A stretch of 64,000 nt of DNA from Grimontia indica (GCF_000333895.2 NZ_ANFM02000009.1:124001-188000); one strand, 5' to 3'. Shown: positions 9,702-18,629, counted from the first letter of the stretch. Notes: generated by a model not told the origin, from the letters alone. Program-made: numbers and translations.

Positions 9702-10805
9702 TTACCCCCCTATGCCCGGCGTTGACTGGACGCGACGCGCAGACTGAATGAGCTTTTGTGACTCATCGAAGACATAAAGCTTGTGGGTAGGCACATAAAT
9801 ACTGATCTTCTGATCAACGTCGTAGTCGTGAACCCCCGGTAAGTGGAGCACCATATTGATGTCGCGGTTTCTGACGTGCAGGAAAGTTTCACTACCGCTG
9901 ATCTCCGCCAGTTCGACATCAACGGTCAGCTCTAAATCGTCATCATTGTTCGGCACCAAACTGAGGTGGTTAGGGCGGATGCCAAACTGATATTCCCCGT
10001 CAGTTAATTCACCAAGGTCAGTGTTGAGTGGAAAGTGAATGTGTTCGTCGAAAGAGACGTTTCCGCCGCCGACACGGCCACGGATCAAATTAATGGGCGG
10101 TTCACCAAAGAGTTCAGCGCTGGTGACTGAAGATGGGTGGTGATATACCTCTGCGGTTGGCCCGGATTGAATCACCTTGCCTTCGTGCATCAGAACCACA
10201 TTACCGCCAAGAGCAAGCGCTTCGTTAGGCTCTGTGGTGGCGTAAACCGCAATGGTGTTGCGCTCGGCAAACAGTTCACGCATTTCCTGACGAAGCTCTT
10301 CACGCAGTTTGTAGTCGAGGTTGACCAAAGGCTCATCAAACAGAATTAAGTCAGCGTTTTTCACCAGTGCCCTTGCCATGGCAGTGCGTTGTTGCTGACC
10401 GCCTGATAGTTCGAGAGGCAGTCGATCGAGAAACTGTTCAATGTGAAGCATCTCTGCCGTTTCCTGCACTTTCTGCTTAATGATTGCTTCAGGCTGTTTT
10501 TCCAATCGCAGCGGTGAGGCGATGTTTTCGAAGACGGTCAGGTTGGGGTAATTGATGAATTGCTGATAGACCATGGAGACATTGCGTTCCCGCACGGGTA
10601 CGCCAGTGACATCCTGTCCATTAAAGAGCACGCGACCGCTGGTAGGTTTATCCAGCCCTGCCATCAGACGCATCAAGCTCGTTTTCCCCGCCAGTGTTCT
10701 GCCGAGCAAGACATTAAAAGAACCGGGTTCTATCCTCAGGTTAATGTCGTCCAACCACGTTTCATGGTTGCTGATCCTTGTGACGTTCTCCAATTCGAGT
10801 GACAT
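9702..10805 (-). CDS. glpS: glycerol ABC transporter ATPase GlpS-like
   Basis: 367 aa MalK-like ATPase. Walker A is GRTLAGKTS, the signature LSGGQQQRTAMARAL is intact, and Walker B is LILFDEPLVNLD. The switch position reads VYATTEPNEALA, with Thr-Glu where most subunits have His-Asp. A C-terminal TOBE region follows. With GlpT it forms an asymmetric pair: GlpS brings an intact signature but no switch His, while GlpT brings the switch His but a degenerate signature. It is the first gene of the minus-strand operon, with a predicted sigma-54 promoter about 90 bp upstream of its ATG. Confidence 0.86.
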   Translation of the reverse strand: MSLELENVTRISNHETWLDDINLRIEPGSFNVLLGRTLAGKTSLMRLMAGLDKPTSGRVLFNGQDVTGVPVRERNVSMVYQQFINYPNLTVFENIASPLRLEKQPEAIIKQKVQETAEMLHIEQFLDRLPLELSGGQQQRTAMARALVKNADLILFDEPLVNLDYKLREELRQEMRELFAERNTIAVYATTEPNEALALGGNVVLMHEGKVIQSGPTAEVYHHPSSVTSAELFGEPPINLIRGRVGGGNVSFDEHIHFPLNTDLGELTDGEYQFGIRPNHLSLVPNNDDDLELTVDVELAEISGSETFLHVRNRDINMVLHLPGVHDYDVDQKISIYVPTHKLYVFDESQKLIQSARRVQSTPGIGG

Positions 10806-10895
10806 GTAAACTCCCTGTTTAAATAACGACGTGCTGTACTGGCGACATCGTCAATTGCGCGAACGCGCATTAATTTTCGAATCCGAATGTCATAC

Positions 10896-10910
10896 GCTAG
10901 ATTCGTGCCA
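10896..10910 (-). promoter_or_regulatory. sigma-54 (-24/-12) promoter of the glpSTPQUV operon
   Basis: Read on the minus strand the sequence is TGGCACGAATCTAGC. This has the full -24 element TGGCACG, exact GG-N10-GC spacing, and one mismatch in the -12 element (TAGC for TTGC). It points at glpS, giving a leader of roughly 80 nt. The adjacent divergent gene encodes a GAFTGA-bearing sigma-54 activator, which supports the call. Confidence 0.75.
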
Positions 10911-10958
10911 GAAGTTAAATTAATGTTAATTATCTGAATTTAAAGGGATTAAAATAAG

Positions 10959-11022
10959 TGTGAACAGCGTCACTGTGTAAGAAGTGTGAACATTTATGTT
11001 GACTGTTAACAAAATGTGAACA
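10959..11022. promoter_or_regulatory. three TGTGAACA boxes, candidate upstream activating sites
   Basis: Exact TGTGAACA copies lie at 10959-10966, 10985-10992 and 11015-11022, that is 50-110 bp upstream of the -24 element of glpS and in front of the divergent activator gene. That is the usual distance for enhancer binding by a sigma-54 activator. Binding of the adjacent regulator is inferred. Confidence 0.5.
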
Positions 11023-11071
11023 ATGCTTGACAGTCTTATTGTTGTTCGAACGCGCATGGATTGGTGGTCAA

Positions 11072-12955
11072 ATGAGCGATCTGGCTCACTCTCACGATGA
11101 GGTTATACAGGCGTCTTGGAAACGGTGCCGCTCATTTGGGCTTAACCCAAAGAGCGCGCCAGCAATCATTCGTTTGAACAAAGGGGATTGGGAGGATGCA
11201 CAAGGCAAATCCAAAGACCTGATAGTGACAACACAAGAACAGGTGCTGCCTTACTATGAAAATATTCTGGTAAACAGCAACAGCTTGGTTTTACTGGCTG
11301 ACAGCAGCGGAAACTTGCTTAGCCGTTGGGGGCGTCCTGGCTTTATTAACCAAATGGAAGGGCACCTCTTCGAGCAGGGGACGAGTTGGCTTGAGCGGTT
11401 TAATGGTACCAATGCTGTGGGCACGGCATTGCAGACAGGTGAATCCGTTGTCGTCGGGCGGGATGAGCACTATCTGATCGCGAATCGCTATATGACTGCT
11501 TCTGCTGCACCCATCTTTAACAGTGAACGTGAGCTTGTCGGGGTATTGAATATCTCCTCTGATGCTTATCTACCTACTTCCCATGTGAATGGCATGGTGA
11601 AAGTGATGACGCAGTCGGTTGAAAACCAGCTCATCATGGCGACGTATCGCCAGCACTATTACACCTTGGTGTTCAATAACAGCGAGGATAACCACACCAG
11701 CCAGTGGGCGGGATTGCTGGTTTTCAATGATGCAGGTGAGATAGTGGCCGCCAACCGACGGGCAGATTTGTTAGTCGGTCATGTGCTGAAAGGGTTGAAC
11801 ATCGAAATGGTGACTGGGATCACCACGCTAAAATTATCAGCGCACCCAGAAAACCAAACGCTTTCATTCCTCGGTATTTCGAACTATCGCTTGTTTGGTA
11901 CGCTCAAACGCCCCCTCACCAACATGATCCGTGCACCGCAATCGCCTTTGTCTTCATTCAAAAAAAAGAATGATTCAAAGCCTGTTGAAGCCGTATCTGG
12001 TGAGCGCAGACTTTCAGACTTGGATCTTGGCGATCTTAAAATGCAGAAAGCGATCAAGCAGGCTGCCAGTGTGGTCAACAGCGACATTCCATTGGTCATT
12101 CAGGGAGAAACAGGCGCTGGCAAGGAAGTATTTGCTAAAGCGGTGCATGCATCTTCCGACCGGGCGGATAAGAAGTTTGTAGCGGTGAACTGCGCCGCCA
12201 TTCCCACTGAGCTGGTGGAGTCAGAGCTTTTTGGTTATGTGAAAGGGGCGTTTACCGGTGCCAATAACAAAGGCAGCATGGGTTATATCAGGCAAGCTGA
12301 TGGCGGCACCTTGCTATTGGATGAAATCGGGGATATGCCTTTGCATGTGCAGGCCAGGTTGTTGCGTGTATTGCAGGAAAAAGCGGTCACGCCGTTAGGA
12401 AGCACTGAAAGCTATCCTGTCGATTTCCGTGTGATCAGCGCGACTCACCAGCCCTTGCGTGAAGCCGTATCCAAAAAACAGTTTCGCGATGACTTGTATT
12501 ACCGGATAAATGGGCTGACGTTGTTTCTCCCATCTCTGGCCGAAAGAAATGATGTCAAAGCCTTGGTTGAACGCTTGTTGATTGAACTGACAGAGGACAA
12601 TCAACCCCCCGTTAGCAATGAGGTATTAAACCTATTCGAACAGCACCCTTGGCCGGGTAACATTCGGCAGTTGTTTAACACCCTGCGTGTCGCACTGGCG
12701 TTGTCCGACGGTAATATGATCCATACCCACCATCTTCCCGATGACTTTTTCTTTGATCTGAAAGCGCAGCCAACATCTCAGGAAGCGTCCAATACTTATC
12801 AAAATGAAGCGCCTCTTCTCCAAACGCTTGGCTGGAGAGACACCCTACCAGAACTTTATTCCGCAACAGATGGGAATATTACCCGCATCGCTGAGCTTTC
12901 CGGCGTGAGCCGAAACACTATCTATAAACGTCTTCGTGCATTAGGGCTGAAGTAG
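11072..12955 (+). CDS. sigma-54-dependent activator, AcoR/DhaR family, likely regulator of the glp operon
   Basis: 627 aa from ATG 11072; the frame is open to a TTG at 11027, but the AcoR-type opening (IQASWKRCRSFGL) fits the later start. The N-terminal half contains a GAF-type sensor region (about 60-190) and a PAS-like stretch. The AAA+ core (about 320-550) has Walker A GETGAGKE, the sigma-54-contacting GAFTGA loop and Walker B LLLDEIGD. A Fis-type helix-turn-helix lies at the C terminus (AELSGVSRNTIYKRL). It is divergent from glpSTPQUV. Control of that operon in response to glycerol or a metabolite is inferred from position and from the sigma-54 promoter found there. Confidence 0.88.
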   Translation: MSDLAHSHDEVIQASWKRCRSFGLNPKSAPAIIRLNKGDWEDAQGKSKDLIVTTQEQVLPYYENILVNSNSLVLLADSSGNLLSRWGRPGFINQMEGHLFEQGTSWLERFNGTNAVGTALQTGESVVVGRDEHYLIANRYMTASAAPIFNSERELVGVLNISSDAYLPTSHVNGMVKVMTQSVENQLIMATYRQHYYTLVFNNSEDNHTSQWAGLLVFNDAGEIVAANRRADLLVGHVLKGLNIEMVTGITTLKLSAHPENQTLSFLGISNYRLFGTLKRPLTNMIRAPQSPLSSFKKKNDSKPVEAVSGERRLSDLDLGDLKMQKAIKQAASVVNSDIPLVIQGETGAGKEVFAKAVHASSDRADKKFVAVNCAAIPTELVESELFGYVKGAFTGANNKGSMGYIRQADGGTLLLDEIGDMPLHVQARLLRVLQEKAVTPLGSTESYPVDFRVISATHQPLREAVSKKQFRDDLYYRINGLTLFLPSLAERNDVKALVERLLIELTEDNQPPVSNEVLNLFEQHPWPGNIRQLFNTLRVALALSDGNMIHTHHLPDDFFFDLKAQPTSQEASNTYQNEAPLLQTLGWRDTLPELYSATDGNITRIAELSGVSRNTIYKRLRALGLK

Positions 12956-13433
12956 CCTTTACCACTAATAAAGCATTCAAAGCATCAATTAATCGGGCTT
13001 GTGATATTTGCCGTGTCAACATCAAAGGCGGCGTGTTGCACGCAATTTTCGCCATGGCGCGAAGAAATAGGATGAAACGACTAATGATAATTTGCTCATA
13101 TCGAGAAGTGTGTCGCAAATCACATTTTTGTTTTCTGGGTGGATATTGGTTAATTATTGAGCGGTTAATGGATTGTTATTACTGGGGTTTTGTTGAATCA
13201 AAGATGAATGATTAACCTCACTAAATGTGGTTTTGTTTCACTTTTGTGACTGTGTATTCAAATAATAAGGAATTTTATTAAGAATAAATAACTGGGCGAT
13301 TTTTAGTCAATGTAACTGTCAATAGCTTATTTTGTTAATTTTTGTAGCGTTGAACTCTGTGTTTTCAGAATGTTAATTTTCATCTCGCAGCATTTTGCAA
13401 ATGGAATTTATAAGAAATACAGGAACGTATTCT
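12956..13433. other. AT-rich regulatory intergenic region upstream of the porin
   Basis: 478 bp with no convincing gene. It contains a good CRP-like site at 13109-13124 and a long AT-rich leader before the porin start. Confidence 0.6.
13109..13124. promoter_or_regulatory. CRP-like binding site upstream of the porin
   Basis: TGTGTCGCAAATCACA matches TGTGA-N6-TCACA with a single mismatch. It lies about 310 bp upstream of the porin start, rather far for a simple activator site, so a long leader or another function is possible. Confidence 0.4.
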
Positions 13434-14519
13434 ATGAAAAAGACACTTTTAGCAGTAGCAATCCCGGCAGTACTTGCAGCAGGCAACGTAAACGCATTTG
13501 AAGCATACAGCGGCGACGCTGGTTCGGTAGAGGTTTACGGTCAGCTTCGCGCCACTCTGGCTAAAGCACCAGAAAAAGAGCTGACGCTGAACGATGGTAG
13601 TTCACGTGCAGGTGTTAATGCACAGTACTCAGTGACTGACGACGTAGACGTATTTGCAAAACTGGAATACAGCATCAGCTACGACAAAGATGCGTTGGAA
13701 AATCGTCTGGGTAACTTCGGTTTCTCTGGTGACTTCGGTAAAGTCATTCTGGGCAAACAGTACCTGACAGCTGATGACCTGTGGGGCGTTGATAACTCTT
13801 ACTTCTACGGTGGTTCTCACATTCCTGAGGGTACTATCTCAGGTGGTAAGCACGATAGCGCTGTTCGTTACATTTTCGAAAACGATGCTATCTACATCGA
13901 TGCAAGCTACGCCCTGCCAGAAGATAAAGCCAACGCTGAAGTATTTGAACTTTTCGGTCGTGTGAACGTTGCTGGTTTTGATGTGACTGCTGGTGTTTCT
14001 CTTGCAGAACAAGAGCATGCTTCTTTCAAAGTGTATGAAAAAGACGCGAACGGCAAAGTTACTGACAACGTAGATTACGAACTGCAAGCTGGTTCACTGG
14101 AAGATCTATACACCTCTATCTGGGTAGAGCGCTCCTTTGGAGATCTGAATGTAGGTGTTCAGTATGCTCAAAGTGAGATTGAGAGCGACGTGAGCGATCT
14201 GAAACTTGATCGCCAAGGCTATGCACTGGCGCTGAGCTACGCACTTTCTGAAAAATCATCAGTATATGGTGGTTACGAAGTGAGCGAGTACGATGCTAAG
14301 TTCACCCAAGAATCAATTGATGAAAGTGGTGACGCGACCAACGCTTACTTGGGAGCAGTACACAAGTTCAACTCGTTCTTCCGTGTGTACGGTGAAGTAG
14401 CGCTGGCAGATGGTAAAACTGCGGGTTTCACCAACAACAAGAACGATTGGGCAGTTGCACCTGGCTCTTCCGCTGACAGTGAAGCATTCTACGCAATCGG
14501 TGCACGCGTATACTGGTAA
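13434..14519 (+). CDS. outer-membrane porin, Gram-negative trimeric type
   Basis: 361 aa from ATG 13434, which is preceded by AGGAA; the frame is open to 13395 but only the later start gives a clean signal peptide (MKKTLLAVAIPAVLAAGNVNA). The mature part opens with VEVYGQLRATL, the usual first strand of OmpC/OmpU-like porins. It has the VILGKQYLTADDLWG segment typical of the L3-preceding strand, alternating beta-strand repeats, and an aromatic C terminus (ARVYW). It should form a general diffusion channel in the outer membrane. The long AT-rich leader and CRP-like site suggest strong, regulated expression. A terminator follows 40 bp downstream. Confidence 0.88.
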   Translation: MKKTLLAVAIPAVLAAGNVNAFEAYSGDAGSVEVYGQLRATLAKAPEKELTLNDGSSRAGVNAQYSVTDDVDVFAKLEYSISYDKDALENRLGNFGFSGDFGKVILGKQYLTADDLWGVDNSYFYGGSHIPEGTISGGKHDSAVRYIFENDAIYIDASYALPEDKANAEVFELFGRVNVAGFDVTAGVSLAEQEHASFKVYEKDANGKVTDNVDYELQAGSLEDLYTSIWVERSFGDLNVGVQYAQSEIESDVSDLKLDRQGYALALSYALSEKSSVYGGYEVSEYDAKFTQESIDESGDATNAYLGAVHKFNSFFRVYGEVALADGKTAGFTNNKNDWAVAPGSSADSEAFYAIGARVYW

Positions 14520-14558
14520 TAAATCAGTAAAACACGCTTAAACTTCACACTGTCTTTA

Positions 14559-14582
14559 AAGCCCAGCAGGATGCTGGGCTTT
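14559..14582 (+). terminator. porin terminator
   Basis: A 10-bp stem (AAGCCCAGCA/TGCTGGGCTT) with a 3-nt loop, followed by a short T-rich stretch. Confidence 0.8.
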
Positions 14583-14705
14583 GTTGTATCTGCTTGTTGT
14601 GTTGAGAACAAATCCAAAAACTGCCGTTGGCGCACGTGCAAAAGTTAACCGAATATTTTACAAAGAGATTTAGCACATGTTCTGGCTCAGCTTCGGAGAG
14701 ATTCC

Positions 14706-15596
14706 ATGCTCGATAAAATGGCGTTCTTTATCTATGTGATCCGCACTGGGTCGATTTCCTCTGCAGCGCGCCATTTTAACGTTTCAGTGTCGGCAGGCAG
14801 TCGCTGGCTTCAGGAGTTAGAGCAGCACTTCGGCACGACACTTTGCCATCGTTCCAACCGCCTTTTAGAAGCAACCCCGGCTGGCCAGACGCTTTATGAA
14901 GAGTTCTCGCCCATTGTCGACCGAGCCGAGCGTATCAGCCGTAAGCTGGAAGGCTTTCAGGATCATGAAAAAGGCCACATCAACATCGCCTGTACGCCAG
15001 TTTACGCCAATCATTACCTGATGGATAAAATCACCGAGTATTCCAGACTCAACCCGAAAGTGACCTTCAATATTAATGTCACGCCTTGGGCGCTCGACCA
15101 CGCCAGCACGAGCGATTTGATGATCAGTGCTAACGCGCGGTTTCAGGGTTATAGAGAAAAGGACCTTATGCTGGTTAAGCGAGAGCTGTTGGCCTCCCCC
15201 TTTGTGGTCGTTGCTTCTCCCAACTACACCGAGAAGCAGGGCTTACCGACGCAACCGGAAGATTTGCAGGATCATGCTTGTTTGGTAGCGACCACACTCA
15301 CGGGCAGTAACGAATGGATTTTCCAAAAAGGCGTGGAAACCATCGTCATGAAAGTGCCGAAAACCATTGAAGTGAACGACAGCGACCTATTGCTCCGTGG
15401 CGTGACTCAAGGGGCTGGCGTGGCTTATCTGCCAAAGTTTGTGACTGAACCTGCGATTGAAAATGGCGCGCTTGTCCCGCTGATGCAAGACTTTGAAACC
15501 AGTACCTGGAGTCTTAATCTCTATTATCACCCCTCTGGGGTTGCCTCTCCCGTTGCCAGCAAGTTCAAGGACTTTCTGCTGGAAAACCCCTGCTGA
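14706..15596 (+). CDS. LysR-type transcriptional regulator
   Basis: 296 aa. The N-terminal winged helix-turn-helix (1-60) has SISSAARHFNVSVSAGSRWLQ, with the typical arginine-rich tail FGTTLCHRSNRLLEATPAG. The LysR substrate-binding effector domain (about 90-290) follows. A GGAGAG ribosome site precedes the ATG. It lies between the porin and the ato operon on the same strand and is separated from atoB by a 266-bp repeat element. Whether it controls either is not shown. The class often recognises dyads, and a perfect 7-bp dyad lies upstream of atoB. Confidence 0.9.
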   Translation: MLDKMAFFIYVIRTGSISSAARHFNVSVSAGSRWLQELEQHFGTTLCHRSNRLLEATPAGQTLYEEFSPIVDRAERISRKLEGFQDHEKGHINIACTPVYANHYLMDKITEYSRLNPKVTFNINVTPWALDHASTSDLMISANARFQGYREKDLMLVKRELLASPFVVVASPNYTEKQGLPTQPEDLQDHACLVATTLTGSNEWIFQKGVETIVMKVPKTIEVNDSDLLLRGVTQGAGVAYLPKFVTEPAIENGALVPLMQDFETSTWSLNLYYHPSGVASPVASKFKDFLLENPC

Positions 15597-15599
15597 TAT

Positions 15600-15865
15600 T
15601 ATACCCAAACGACCTGAAGCTGCGCGCATTCAGAGGTCATCAATGCGTTCAATTCGAGGCAAATTTCGCGAGGAATAGTCATTCTATTTCCGTGGAGTTT
15701 AACGAAGAAGTGGGCGCATTGATGGCCTCCCTTCGGGCGAGTTGACTGACGCCGTGCTCTTTGTTGTTCCTTTTTGATGGAGATGACTACACCGGCAAAG
15801 GAACGCCGCGATCACAACGCCAGTCAATCTCGCTGAATCCTGCATCTTCAGGTTGTTTGGGTATA
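15600..15865 (+). repeat. 266-bp MITE-like element, copy 1
   Basis: It is bounded by near-perfect 20-bp terminal inverted repeats (TATACCCAAACRACCTGAAG) and has no coding capacity of its own. An inverted copy of the same length and about 94% identity is at 37837-38102. The ends carry TA, consistent with a TA target, but no longer target duplication is visible. Confidence 0.85.
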
Positions 15866-15872
15866 TTCTTTT

Positions 15873-15892
15873 GCTTTGCATTTTCGCAAAGC
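15873..15892. promoter_or_regulatory. perfect 7-bp dyad upstream of atoB
   Basis: GCTTTGC-N6-GCAAAGC lies about 85 bp before the atoB start and just outside the repeat element. It could be a repressor or activator operator. No regulator is assigned. Confidence 0.3.
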
Positions 15893-15975
15893 CGCTTTGA
15901 ATTTCTGTCTATATCGCCATTTTCGCCTCTCCCATACACTGAAAACCAAACAGTGGACATTGGAGTATGGGCGGT

Positions 15976-17181
15976 ATGGAACGCATCTTTATTGTGGCGG
16001 CAAAGCGCACGCCAATCGGGAGCTTTAACGGTTCTCTGGCCTCATTATCAGGCGTTGAACTCGGCGCGCACGCGATGAAAGCGGTGGTCGAGCAAGCGGG
16101 TATTGAACCTGCGCACATTGACGAAGTGATCGTCGGTAGCGTGCTGACAGGTGGCGTTGGCATGGGGCCGGGTCGACAAGCTGCTATCAAGGCGGGCGTG
16201 CCAGATACGGTTCCTGCATACACCCTCAACATGATTTGCGGCAGCGGTATGAAAGCGATTATGGACGGTGCCAGCCATATCCGTGCAGGTGACGCGAAAC
16301 TCGTGCTGACCTGCGGCATGGAAAGCATGTCCAATGCCGCTTACGTAACGTCGGGGCAAATCCGCCGTGGCGTTCGTATGGGTCATCAAATGCAGGAAGA
16401 TAGCATCATCAAAGACGGTTTGACCGATGCCTTCCATCACTATCACATGGGCGTGACGGCTGAAAACATAGCGACCCAATGCAATATCAGCCGTGAAGCG
16501 CAGGATGAATTCGCCCTACATAGCCAACAGAAAGCCGTGAATGCCATCGAAAAAGGTCACTTTGCGGCAGAAATTTCCCCAGTCACTGTCACTGAGCGCA
16601 AACGCCAGTTTGAAGTGAAAGACGACGAATACCCAAAAGCCAATGCCACCTTAGAAGGCTTGCAGGCACTTCGTCCCGCGTTCGATAAACAAGGCAGCGT
16701 CACAGCAGGTAACGCGTCCGGTATCAACGATGGCGCTTCGGCCATCCTGCTGGCATCAGAAAGTGCGGTGAAGCAACACAATCTCACGCCTCTGGCAGAG
16801 CTGGTGGAATACGGCCAAGGTGCGCTTGCCCCTGAAATCATGGGACTGGGCCCAGTCTCTGCAGTCGCTAATACCTTGAAGAAAGCCAAAATGACCATCG
16901 AGGACATGGACGTATTCGAACTGAACGAAGCCTTTGCTGCACAAGCATTGGGCGTGATTCAGGGGTTGTCAGAAGCACACCATGTCGATGAAAACTGGCT
17001 GCTTGAACGCAGCAACCTCAGTGGCGGGGCGATAGCGCTTGGTCATCCCATTGGCGCGTCTGGCAACCGGATCGTGACGACGCTGGTTTACCAACTGCAA
17101 CGTACCGAGAAAGACTATGGTCTTGCCTCCTTGTGTATCGGTGGCGGTATGGGCACCGCGTTAATCCTGAAACGTTGCTGA
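15976..17181 (+). CDS. atoB: acetyl-CoA acetyltransferase (thiolase)
   Basis: 401 aa from ATG 15976; an in-frame ATG at 15967 is possible, but a GGAG lies at a better distance from the second. Thiolase catalytic residues are present: the nucleophilic Cys88 in MICGSGMKA, the His in GHPIGASGNR, and the C-terminal Cys in LCIGGGMGTA. The enzyme interconverts two acetyl-CoA and acetoacetyl-CoA. It is followed at 11 bp by two CoA-transferase subunits, making an acetoacetate or short-chain fatty-acid degradation operon. It is probably cytoplasmic and tetrameric like its family. Confidence 0.93.
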   Translation: MERIFIVAAKRTPIGSFNGSLASLSGVELGAHAMKAVVEQAGIEPAHIDEVIVGSVLTGGVGMGPGRQAAIKAGVPDTVPAYTLNMICGSGMKAIMDGASHIRAGDAKLVLTCGMESMSNAAYVTSGQIRRGVRMGHQMQEDSIIKDGLTDAFHHYHMGVTAENIATQCNISREAQDEFALHSQQKAVNAIEKGHFAAEISPVTVTERKRQFEVKDDEYPKANATLEGLQALRPAFDKQGSVTAGNASGINDGASAILLASESAVKQHNLTPLAELVEYGQGALAPEIMGLGPVSAVANTLKKAKMTIEDMDVFELNEAFAAQALGVIQGLSEAHHVDENWLLERSNLSGGAIALGHPIGASGNRIVTTLVYQLQRTEKDYGLASLCIGGGMGTALILKRC

Positions 17182-17192
17182 GGTGATAGAGC

Positions 17193-17864
17193 ATGAAAAA
17201 AGCCGCGACCGCACAACAGATAGAAAGCCTTTTGCACGATGGCATGACCATTATGATTGGAGGCTTTATGGCAACAGGTGCTCCAGAGCGTCTGATTGAT
17301 CTTCTGATCAAAAAAGACATCAAGGATATCACTTTGATCACCACAGACACTGGTTCTCCCGGTCGAGGTTCAAGCCGCCTTATTGCTGAGAAGCGGGTGA
17401 AGAAGCTGTATGCCTCTCACATCGGCACCAACCCGGAAACGGGCAAGCAAATGAACGATGGCACGCTAGAAGTCGAGCTGGTTCCCCAAGGTACGCTGGC
17501 AGAACGTATTCGAAGCGGCGGTGCGGGTTTGGGCGGTGTGCTCACGCCAACTGGTCTTGGCACCATTGTGGCGGAGAACAAGCGGGTGATTGAAGTCGAT
17601 GGCAAAGCCTACCTGTTGGAAACGCCGCTGAAAGCGGATTTGGCACTGATCCGGGGTTCGAAAGTGGATCGTCGTGGTAACGTCTTTTACAGCAAAACGA
17701 CCCAGAACTTTAACCCTTTAATGGCCACTGCAGCAGAGACGGTGATTGTGGAGCCCGAGCAGCTTGTTGAGCTCGGTGATATTGAGCCAGAAGCGGTTCA
17801 CACGCCAAGTATTTTTGTTGATCACATCTTTGTCGATCAGAGCTCAGTGGAGGACAACCAATGA
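17193..17864 (+). CDS. atoD: acetoacetate CoA-transferase subunit A
   Basis: 223 aa, family 1 CoA-transferase alpha subunit with the characteristic GGFMATGAPERLID and the glycine-rich SGGAGLGGVLTPTGLGT region. It activates acetoacetate or a related acid by transferring CoA from an acyl-CoA. It starts 11 bp after atoB and overlaps atoA by 4 bp. Confidence 0.92.
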   Translation: MKKAATAQQIESLLHDGMTIMIGGFMATGAPERLIDLLIKKDIKDITLITTDTGSPGRGSSRLIAEKRVKKLYASHIGTNPETGKQMNDGTLEVELVPQGTLAERIRSGGAGLGGVLTPTGLGTIVAENKRVIEVDGKAYLLETPLKADLALIRGSKVDRRGNVFYSKTTQNFNPLMATAAETVIVEPEQLVELGDIEPEAVHTPSIFVDHIFVDQSSVEDNQ

Positions 17865-18541
17865 CAGCGCAACTGGATAAAGACACCGTCCGCCACCGCA
17901 TTGCATGGCGCGTTGCCCGTGAGATGAAAGACGGCGATATTGTGAACCTTGGCATTGGCCTGCCAACGTTGGTGGCGAACCATGTCGACAAAGACGTCGA
18001 GTTGTTGCTTCAAGCTGAGAACGGACTGCTCGGTATCGATCAACTTGCTTGTGAAACCACCAAAGATGCCGATTTGGTCAATGCAGGCGGCCAGCATATT
18101 ACCGCTGTCGACGGTGCCTGTTACTTCAACAGTGCGGACTCGTTTGCCATTATCCGTGGTGGTCATGTTGATGCGACGGTGCTGGGTGCGCTACAAGTGG
18201 ATGAGCGCGGGAATCTCGCCAACTGGATTATCCCAGGGAAAATGGTGCCCGGTATGGGCGGTGCAATGGATTTGGTTGTCGGTGCGAAGAAGGTGATTGT
18301 TGCCATGGAGCACACGGTGAAAGGTCAGCCGAAACTGCTGAAACAGTGCTCATTGCCTCTGACTGCTGCCAATCAGGTGAATTTGATTGTGACGGAAATG
18401 GGCGTGTTTGAAATCAATGAGAGCGGTATGGTTCTGACTGAGCTTGCGCCAGAATTTTCCATTGAAGAGGTGCAGGCTGCCACCGAAGCGACACTGTTGG
18501 TGTCGCCGAATTTACGCCCGATGCAACTGTCGGCTTGCTAG
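17861..18541 (+). CDS. atoA: acetoacetate CoA-transferase subunit B
   Basis: 226 aa, beta subunit carrying the catalytic glutamate in QAENGLLG (Glu53), which forms the glutamyl-CoA thioester. NLGIGLPTLVANHV and GMGGAMDLVVGAKKV are family hallmarks. The start overlaps the atoD stop (ATGA), implying translational coupling. The 3' end of this gene and its terminator are duplicated at 27237-27449, a second partial copy that cannot be functional. Confidence 0.92.
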   Translation: MTAQLDKDTVRHRIAWRVAREMKDGDIVNLGIGLPTLVANHVDKDVELLLQAENGLLGIDQLACETTKDADLVNAGGQHITAVDGACYFNSADSFAIIRGGHVDATVLGALQVDERGNLANWIIPGKMVPGMGGAMDLVVGAKKVIVAMEHTVKGQPKLLKQCSLPLTAANQVNLIVTEMGVFEINESGMVLTELAPEFSIEEVQAATEATLLVSPNLRPMQLSAC

Positions 18542-18614
18542 GGCCAAGAAAACAAAAAGACCACCGAGAGGGTGGTCTTGTTATCTTCGCGGTTAGGCGA
18601 CTGCGCTATCTCAG
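18401..18614 (+). repeat. direct repeat, left copy: atoA 3' end plus terminator
   Basis: This 214-bp stretch matches 27237-27449 at roughly 90% or better. It covers the last 47 codons of atoA, its terminator and about 35 bp of trailing sequence ending in GCGACTGCGCTATC. Here it belongs to the intact gene. Confidence 0.9.
18557..18579. terminator. terminator of the atoBDA operon
   Basis: An 8-bp stem (AGACCACC/GGTGGTCT) directly after the atoA stop, flanked by an A-run upstream and T-rich sequence downstream. It could act in both directions. Confidence 0.8.
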
Positions 18615-18629
18615 TACCCGCGAAAAGAC

